Source: Conoideocrella luteorostrata (Eukaryota; Ascomycota; Sordariomycetes; Hypocreales; Clavicipitaceae). From it: a stretch of DNA of 64,000 nt. Below, one piece after another: positions 55,451 through 64,000 of the stretch; position 1 is the first letter of the stretch, and each line of letters opens with the position of its first letter. The stretch is taken from positions 31,858 through 95,857 of the forward strand of contig JASWJB010000155.1 of assembly GCA_032433595.1 (NCBI GenBank), written 5' to 3'. The notes under the pieces were generated by a model. The model searched no databases and had not been told where the DNA came from. It saw only the letters and a program-made list of their open reading frames with translations. The position numbers were made by a program, and so were the translations under genes.

Positions 55451-58400
55451 CTGTTTGTCTGGAGCAAAAAGGCAGCCGCAACGTCGAGCTCGGCCTATGG
55501 TGGGATGTGACGTGTAATGTTCAGCTCGGCTTGGCTCGAATGCCTCGCCGCACGCCCTTGATGTCTTGACGCAACTTGTCGTCCAGCTGTGAGTACATAT
55601 CGACGAGGTCGCCACACACGGCAAGTATCGCACCCAAGCATGAATAGATAGGCTGGAACGAGAAAGATGTAGCAGTGACTCACCATGAAGCCCCCACCCC
55701 CCTCCCCGAGACTTTGATCGTGATCCAGATTAGCGGTGCATCGCCGCCTCGTTATGTGGGTAATATTATTATGCTTCCAAGTATCGAAACGACTCCGTCC
55801 TACTCTAAACTCGAAAACGCACCGAGCCGTCCGAATGCCGAGTCACATCGAAACCCACCATCTCACAGCTTGAAGAGATCATCCCCATCCAACATGATCC
55901 CCTCATGAAACATGGAGATGCAAGTGGGCTGTTCCCAAGGTCGTAGTGGATGCCTCGGCAGTGCATCCATCTTATGTTTTTGTGTTGCACGGCATATCTT
56001 TACGACCAAAGAAGCCGGATAATCGTACGTGCAGGCACCTTGGCGATGGTGACAGGCTGTGATTGTTCCCCGCCCGGCTATATCAGGGCTGATAAGAAGC
56101 ACCAGGCAGAAATATTTGTGCGCTATCCGTCCTATAGTAAGTCCTATATCCTGCAGCCTGCATTCATGGTGGTGGTGGCAGTGGAGTCGTTTCATTGAGA
56201 CGTGAATGGGCAAGAGAGAACGTCATGCCAACGCAATGCGCACGTTTTTACTGATGGCGCCAAAATCTCCGGCATCCCACCTTGAGGCAGACGAACAAGA
56301 AAACCTTACTGTACAAGGCGTGTACATGCAGAGTACAAGAGCCGTGGTACCGCCCTTGGGGGCGTTGATAAAACTCGTGAAAGTTGATATCAGCATTAAT
56401 GTCCTCTTTTGGGGGCAAATGATTGCGTAAGCTGATATCTGAAACCTGGTCAAAAGTCTAAATACTCGTAGCGCAATATCAATACACTGGCGTCTAAGTT
56501 ATAATGCAGACTTCCACATGCGCGGCCGATTTCTGGCTCCGTACCCGATCCCAGGGATAATCTGTCAGGACACCTACATCCGTTGTCAGTGCAGAGTTCT
56601 CCGTACTATATTCAGTCTTGGTAATTAAAGTGCGAACCCTGTTCTCCGTGCGCGCGTTGATCTTTCTGCATTGTGGAATTGCAATTAGGCGCGTTAGATT
56701 TTGACAAATCAAGTGTGCTCACTCCCCACACTTTGGCCTTGCCCGCAATCTGGGGTTTCAGTGCAACTGCCCTAAGATAAGGTCCCTCGCATGTTGAGTA
56801 GGTTTCGTGAAACGGTAAACAAAAATGGTGGTAGGCTTTGGGGTTGCGTAGTATGTAGGTGAATTCTACCACGCAATGGGTCACAGCCAGTGTGCTTGAC
56901 GGGTAAAGGTTCCGAGATGTACGGAGCAGCGTACCTAGGTCCAAGAAGTGTTACAATGTGCTGACATGTACTCCGTACGGAGTGCGGAGTCGGTCTCCCT
57001 GCAGAACTCGGGCGTTCGACGCGTCCATCTTCCCACTATCTTCTTCTATGCATAATGCATGATGATGGTCGCAAGCACCAGCTGGGGTTGCATCGCTAGT
57101 CGCCTCAGAATGTGATATTTATTAGCCAAGTCAGCCAATTCGCTGGAAATGCACGTGAGGAAAATGCTTTTCGGGCTGTGAATTGTTTGGCCCCTCATCC
57201 GAGAGTCCGGTCATTCTGAATACGTGATATTGATGATGGAGCGCGAATGACAACGTGGGCGGTCGGACGGCGTACTAGTCTTTGGCGACTATTTTGATGT
57301 GCTGCACTGGTATGGCATGTATGGCATCAAAAATCGGCAACTGAAGTAACTCCACGCCAACTCCAACACTAACTACTCCGTACTCCGCATGTACACTTGA
57401 CTTGATCGAATGGGAAATCACCTCTGGCCACGTATCCACCCAAGTTCGATCGGCAGGGGTGGACGATGATTGGCCGATTACCCCTGGCTTCCACGTGGTT
57501 CTCAGTGGCTGGCTGAGGCTTGCTCTCTGGACGGACCTGTACGTAACGACGCCCGCTGTGCATCTTGTAAATGCCCAACACTACCACTAGATTGGCGAGA
57601 CTGGTTGGTTCACCGGCTTGACTGGCAGAACCGGCGCCTTCTAGGCAGCGCCATGTTTGCTTCTTTGATGAGGGGGCCCAATGTCGTGATAAGGTGACTG
57701 ATTCATGCTCTCACCATAGCATCGCAATACCAATATCATCCAGCGAGGAATGTCCGATTAATTGACGCATTGCCGAGAGTGCCGTGCATGGAATCGCATC
57801 AGTCCACCAGACACTCGCATGTGCGAGACGCGAGCAGTGAAATCCATCAAAATACAAAACTAAAAAGCAGATTCCCCATCTAATATCAGTGGTGCTATTG
57901 CAGCTATTAATGTTCTCCGTAATGGCAAGGTAAAAAGGTGAATAATGTGACCAGGGTCTATTATCATTAATTTCATCTCCACCGGCAGCCAATATCCGGA
58001 ATTCATGCCGCGCTGCCGCACTGCCGCTACCGTAAATTGCTTGCCACGAGGCTTGCAGTCTGAGCCGTGATGCCTAAAATTGATTATGACTCGTTCAACG
58101 GGTATCAAACTATCGATGAGCCCACTTCAACATCAACTCCCCTCACGCTCCTGCGCTGCTGTTATGGCTCGGTCCGGAACAGTTGTTAACTCCCTTTTCC
58201 TTCGTGGCATTTTCCGAATGTCCTGACTGGTCCTGGCCCCGACAGTACCGAATTGCCAAGTGCCAAATGTATCGGGCGGCGTAATACAATATTGTTTGTT
58301 GTCCATCAATAGGCTCGGGGCGGCCGATGGTCAGTGCGTCACCCATATTCTCTGCTTAGTTCTCCGGATTCAATATTGTAGACGCCTTTCGCTCCTTCGC

Positions 58401-61081
58401 GATGATACATCACATCCTGACATGTCGAGTACTGGAATACATACGGCGCACCGTCGGAAGTAGGTTGAGAAAGAAAACTGGCCAGGCTTGAAAGCTGACA
58501 CAACAAGAAGGCGGATCACGACGCTCAATTGACATGCAAGCCAGATTGTGATGTGTCTCCTTAGACTTGGCTTACCTGAAATTGGGCCTCTTCCTCCGCA
58601 CCAAGGGGGTGTGGTCGTTGGTTGACTTGGACAGATATGCCAGTCTGAGCGTGCCGATTGAGGTTTTGGCCTGGACCTTTCCCTTGTATCAACCTACGGA
58701 CACTTCCAAATCTGGAACATGCCCGGTACCAAAGTATCAAGTGTCCAGGATGCGGGGATTGCAGAACCCTTGCGTGCCAGCATCGAGGCGTCAAAAAGGA
58801 AGTCAACGGCCATGGCCGAGCCTCGGCGGGGGGATTTGACGTGACTCAACCCCACGAAGTTGGCTATTAGGTTCGAGGGCCAGTACTCCGTACGGAGTAA
58901 TTGAAAGTGTATTCGTCCAAACTGAATCATACACTGACTAACTGGTTAGGGGCCAGACACAAGATCTAACACAGTGTGACGAATATCCCTTAAGTTAGTT
59001 AGTTGACAATTGTCTTGGGTTTGCAATATGTTGCGGCTGTCGCGAATTTGTTAGCGAGTCAATATCGTACGTAGAACCACACAGTTCGCAGCAGCCGCCA
59101 TGTTCGCTTTGAAACAGGAGAAGATAAAGACACGGGCTGAATCCAGGAGCTCTTCCGGAGGAGACAGGGCAGTCAAAGCAAGACGAGACAAAGCCCGAAC
59201 ATTTGATGGTGTACTGTGTGTGTGCAGTGGCGCGTAATAAACATCGTATTGTCTTCAATATGAACAACCCAATTCAGCATACCTGTGGCACTAGACTCCA
59301 GTACCGGATCCATCTGTCCCGAGAGGTTGGTACGTTGACTGCCATCGATGACTTGGGGGCTCAGATTCCGGCTTTGCGCCACGACTTGCCTAAATTTCCG
59401 GGCACTGGCTGCCAACAGGCACGGGGCAACTGGGGTACCGGCTCAACAAAGACCACCGGGGAGCGAGATGAGGACCTGTCATCTTTGTTCTCCGTATTGG
59501 AGAAAATTTAAGGAGTAGTAACTATGTCTTAATAACACGTCAGCCAACATCGCCCGCATTACCGCCGTGAGACAGGACGAACATGGGCCATGATGCCATC
59601 AGCAAAGTAGCCCGACCAAATTAACGTCGACCCTGGTAGCGCCATGACCGGACAGGTTTGCACCGAAGCCCACAGGGTCAATATTATACCAGTTTTGCTG
59701 CATACTTGGTGAGCCAAGTTGTTGTTGGGTCCGGGTGACGTGTGGCATGACTACTGCCGAAAATGAAATCGCTTGAATAAACAACAGCAATAGCTGCGTT
59801 ATCACTAGGGCCAAGTCATGTTGCTTTTGGGCCAAAGGAACAGATGAATATTGGGGTGAGGAGCCAATTAGCCAGCTATTTGGAGATACCAAGGCCCATC
59901 CATCCACCTGCAACCCCTCCTTCTTTCCCTAATTGAAAGGGCACATCTTATGCGGGCGTCATTCACTATTCAAAAGATGGCGCACGGCATACGGGGTGCT
60001 CATCCCATCTACACCTTGGCACAGCTCGGCAAGGGGTTTGCCGGTAGATCAGCAACATACCGAGCGAGCCAAGGACGCGTACGGAGTAGAATGGTGTGGT
60101 AAGGCAGCTGGCTGGTCAGCCGATGTGGCTGGCAACCTGGCAAATTGGGAAGTCAAAAGCTGCATGTTGAACTGGTGTGTGCACGGCACGAAATACGGAA
60201 TTGTGTGGCGCTGGAAGCGCAACAAAAAAGAAAGAGACGGCCAGCAGGGGCCACCACCGCTTCCACAATTTCCCGCTAAATGGAAAAGGAAAGAGGTCAA
60301 CGTTTGCCGGTGCTTCGGGTGCGAAGCTCCTTAGTATGTCGTCAAAGGTCACGAGTGGCAAATGAATAAGGAGATCGTGTGAAGTGCATGTAGATCAGTA
60401 TGAAGATGAAACAGGCGGTGTACTTAAAGTTTTTCAACTGATCCCAGCAGGTACGACAGCTAAGAAAGTTTCTCACCACTTTGGTATGATAAACAAAAAA
60501 TCGTTGTGTTGTTCACTTCACCTAACCCTCGAAAATAGCAAGCAAGACAATCTGCAGGTACTCCGATGTTAGTGATTGTGACAAGTCAGATACGAGCTTC
60601 AAGGTGAGGACAGCCAATCGAGGTAGAAGCATTGGTCACTCAATTGGGATGCTATTCGCGAAATGCCTGGAATGGGCCACTAGCTGATATGGTGAGAATA
60701 CTAATTATTCGGGCTTTGCTGAAATGGCGTAGGCTTTGAAGCCTTTGAGCTCAGATGCTGTTGGCTTCCTACTTCTCCGAATCACATTACTAAACAGGAT
60801 AAGCTTTAACGAGGAGGAAATGAGATTGTCTAAGGAGGGGCCATTTTGCGCCATAGCGATGATGCACTGTATATAGTGCCGTTGCGTTGAAAGCTGCCAA
60901 CAGCAAAATGTTTCCATTGTGAAATGAAAAGGTAAACCCAAAAAAAAAAAAAAGTGAACTTCACATGACACTTCGGCAAAAGACCGAAAATCCGGTGCTG
61001 GTGTTTCGTGATGTGATGTGATTTATGGGTCAAGAAGGCTTACCGCGCCTCTGGAATTAATTTTTTTCTCTTCCTGCATTG

Positions 61082-61111
61082 TGCTTTTTTATTTTTTTTA
61101 TTTTTTTGGGT
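61082..61111. repeat. T-rich tract
   Basis: TTTTTTATTTTTTTTATTTTTTT-type run. A plausible nucleosome-excluding tract; a matching A-tract lies near 60940 on the same strand. Confidence 0.6.
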
Positions 61112-64000
61112 TGAATCCTTGTGTGCGAGTCTGCTATCAATCATTTACCCCGGTTCGGCTGGGACCCTTATGATTTCATCATGGCTCCTGCTGACCCGCT
61201 AATCGTCTCCATTGCTCATCTCCGGACTACTTAACATTACGGGCTATTATCACAAGGATGGCAAGTGAATAGGACAAAAGAAAAGTTTGATAGCCTTAGC
61301 GGGGCTGTGACTCGCTCGCCGTCGCGTATCTGTATAGTATTACCAGGATTGCAGGTTTTGTTGACTGTCTACCAGTAATTAATGTCACGATGCATGCAGT
61401 CAAAAATGCGTGCCAACTCTCATCATTGCACGTGAGTCATGGCCGCAGATGATGCGCCTCACTTTAGAGCTTTATTTAGTTATACTGCCTTCCAGCCGGG
61501 GTTCCTGATTGGCGATTGGGCACACCGTATGCGATGCGAATCACTAGAGCCTCGAAGCAGCCCGATCAAACGCGACCCAAGCTCGTGGGAACGATGGCGA
61601 TGGTAAGGCTGCAGGATGATTGACGGCGTCATGTCGGTTGACACATGTCGGCCCGAGGCCGTATCATCAATTTCATCCGGGTTTGCCCTGTGTTGAATGG
61701 TAAGGTCAGCAGTGTTGAAGTGTTTGGGCTCTACAATAGGTTGGGGCCTCAACGCGTAACTAATTGGCTTCTCTAGATGCAAGAATGCAGACCGACTTTC
61801 ACCTATGCTCTATCAAAGTAGGAGGCATGAAATTTTTGCACAACTTCAGGTATCTTCCGCGCTAGCAGAATGTAGAATATTTGTGCTGCATGCTGTAGCT
61901 GTTACGAAGTTTCTGTCTGTTACCACCCAGGGGCGCGATGAGGAAGAGGAGGCCCGATTAAAGGCTCCAAGTATTGTAAGTATGCAGCCGAGCCAAAACA
62001 AGAGGTGTCAGCCAAACCTGATTGTCATTCGTCCTTGCGCCAGTGCAAGGAGATAGCGCTTACAGTCACATACGTTGCTGACAACAACAATACGATGTAC
62101 TGCCACCCCAATCAGTTAATCTCACAGCGACACCAAAAAAAAAAAAAAAGGGACCAAGCGGACCGTAGTATTTGACAGCAGCCCGTCATTCATCATGCAT
62201 TGCATTGTGATTGCATTGTACGGAGTATTGTAGCGAGCTAAAGCGGTAACTAGAATACTGTACTCGGTAGTACTGATAATACTAGTAATTGCAGCTGTCA
62301 GGTTAGCGCCCAACGAATGATATTCCCCCCCGCAATCGAGATCTGCGAGTTCTGTTAGACGTCACTGATTTGTTAATTATGACAAAACCGTACTTCCGTA
62401 CTGTACTGCTCAAATCTCAAACAGACCTACAGTACTCCGTAGAGTTACCCTGTCGATCGACAGAAGCAAGAGATGGTAATACAATTGGGGGAAGCCGTAC
62501 ATGCCAAGCCGCGCCACGACCATTGGCCGGCCAGACGACCGAGTGACCGGGTTTTCTCGGTGATGTGGCCACTTAATCTTGTGACTATGGTTGGCGGTCA
62601 AGGGGATTACACCAGAGATACTGGTAAACATGCGCAAGTTAGCAAAGAAGCGTCAGCAGCTTCAATTGTATCGTTGGGCCACGACCACGGCGCAGGTCGA
62701 CCAGCCACGTACATACGGTAGGCAGACATGGGGCGAGCCGGGAGAAATGGCCAGGTGACCTTATTTTGGCCGTTTCCCCTGTTGAGACACCTGTTAGTTA
62801 ATCCCTGTCCAGTTTCTTGCTCGGAGTTCGTACAACGGGCTACATCTGCTACGTCTGACCCCCAAATATTGCGATCCCAGCTTATTCACCTGCTTAGATG
62901 AGTTGGCATCGACGACGCTACAGGCGACAGTGAATACCAGGCCTTTTCAGCGAATAAGTCCACGCCAAGCTACTTCTGGGTGAATTTGAAGGACGCTGTA
63001 TAAGAGCTTGCTGCGCCGTGAGACTGTCGATTTCGAAGTTTTGTCCCCGCCGGAGGGGCAGTTGTTGGGGAGGAGCGGCGGGGTGTGGCCTATCTTGACG
63101 TCAACCTTGCTCATCCTGTTCCCCTCTGTTTGGGTAGGTTGGGTGGTCGGTGATGCCCCGCCGGTATTCCTTTTTGAACACTTGACTTTTTTTTTGGCAT
63201 GGTACTCCGTACTAGTATGCTAAATTTTTGCTTTCCATCGCGGTGTCATTCCCACCGCTATCTGCTTTCGCTTATCCCTGTGTTCAGGGGGAGGGGTTGT
63301 GCAATGTTAATGAACATGGATAGGAGGGCTCGTCTCGTGAAAGTGGCAGGTCTCGTCATAGGAGCCGAAATTGATACTCATCAATCATTATGCGGCACGA
63401 TGGAGTACGAGACGACAGCAGCATGTTCCTTACTCCATACAATAGTACTCCATAAGGACGTGGCCCACCCACAGAACCAGAGTGTTACGGCGAGAGTTAA
63501 TATAAGTTGGAATCCAGAGTGGAAGGAAACCTGCCCAAAACCGCTAAGGATCCTTCCACAAGACTTCCATACAGTGGGGAGAGAGAGAGGCGGTGGGCGA
63601 GCTACTGGCTACCTGACTGCAGTGGATACGGAGTCGCAGCAAAATGGTGGAATCGCCGGTTGAGATGTGACATTTCAGCCCTGGACTCAGTTGTGTACAC
63701 GATTCGGATAGCACAACGTAAAGGAAATGCTTAGGCAGGCCCAAACAGGTCCAGATCGTGACAGCGTCAGAAACGGTTATGAGGAGAGGTCAGTACCACG
63801 CCAAACACAACTGATACTGCAGGTGGACAGAAAAAAGAAACGAAACTAGTCCTATTGTACAATGCAAGACGGTCCTGCGATTCATACATAATAATAATCA
63901 GCAATGTTGCAGCGACTGCAACTTTAGCACACGGCCGCGCCCGTCTCTCCGGCGGATAAGACTTCAAGGCTGCCACACCGTGAACAATGCCCTCTTTTTT

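Larger units (their letters stand above)
54286..64000. other. 9.7-kb region without supported genes
   Basis: No open frame here exceeds about 155 codons with any recognisable motif, and none shows a coherent intron model. Features seen: at least eleven exact TACTCCGTA/TACGGAGTA copies (54361, 55010, 55219, 56969, 57374, 58884, 58891, 60080, 62219, 62433, 63203), a CCGCCCGT repeat at 55426-55450, A-tracts at about 60940 and 62137, and T-tracts at about 61086-61108. It could be an extended promoter or leader for a gene to the right, or house noncoding transcripts. Confidence 0.6.

Noticed and set aside
59203..59511. 102-codon open frame in the gene-free region
   Set aside because: No recognisable motif, no codon-bias support and no plausible neighbouring exons.
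63199..63663. 154-codon open frame near the right edge
   Set aside because: Longest frame of the region, but the translation is low in structure, begins inside a T-tract/motif copy and matches nothing I know.

Overview
The window is nuclear DNA from a filamentous ascomycete, most likely a sordariomycete and probably Hypocreales. The genes are eukaryotic, with short introns of about 55-150 nt that have GTRNGT-like donors and CTNAC-like branch sites. The protein set is typical of filamentous fungi: Spc7/KNL1, MIC60, Atg14, URI/Bud27, a DUF3807-type protein, and a bacterial-type mitochondrial IleRS. Genus cannot be fixed from sequence reading alone.

Layout, left to right. An AT-hook protein runs in from the left edge (1-2096, +). 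Three minus-strand genes follow: CK2 alpha catalytic subunit (3485-4853), a DUF3807-like protein (5684-6274) and a small conserved protein (6571-7172). ATG14 is at 7839-9324 (+). Next comes a very long minus-strand membrane-protein reading frame broken by one in-frame TAG (9436-14175), then the kinetochore scaffold Spc7/KNL1 (14793-19159, -). Ribosomal protein S11, whose start codon is split by an intron, is at 19567-20337 (+), followed by a twin CX9C protein (20960-21955, +), tRNA-Val(AAC) at 22249-22322 and a broken MFS transporter (22781-24054). URI/Bud27 (24770-26566, -) and a double GFA-domain protein (27003-28070, +) lead to two folylpolyglutamate synthase paralogues placed tail to tail (28767-30464, + and 30576-32156, -). 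MIC60 (32561-34728, -) and Rab5 (35546-36470, -) come next.

From 36.5 to 42 kb the order breaks down. This stretch holds a gene-free region with a foldback hairpin, a cysteinyl-tRNA synthetase relic (38054-39635), a 286-bp element with 88-bp terminal inverted repeats (39667-39952), and about 2.2 kb of sequence with no genes and diverged repeats. Housekeeping genes then resume: a Sac1 phosphoinositide phosphatase (42151-44429, +), a large membrane-tailed conserved protein (45022-48777, -), mitochondrial-type IleRS (50074-53079, -) and a conserved fungal protein (53381-54285, +).

The last 9.7 kb (54286-64000) contains no gene I can support. It carries at least 11 of the 19 copies I found of the nonamer TACTCCGTA/TACGGAGTA. 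Such a length is unusual beside the roughly one gene per 2-3 kb seen elsewhere, and could be the long promoter or leader of a regulator beyond the right edge.

The genes are not a metabolic cluster; they are mostly unlinked core functions (kinase signalling, autophagy, kinetochore, translation, mitochondrial architecture, endosomal traffic, folate metabolism). I found no biosynthetic cluster, CRISPR array or complete transposon. The points most worth a second look are the in-frame TAG inside a tandem duplication at 13.1 kb, the dispersed TACTCCGTA motif, the inverted-repeat element, and the synthetase relic beside it.
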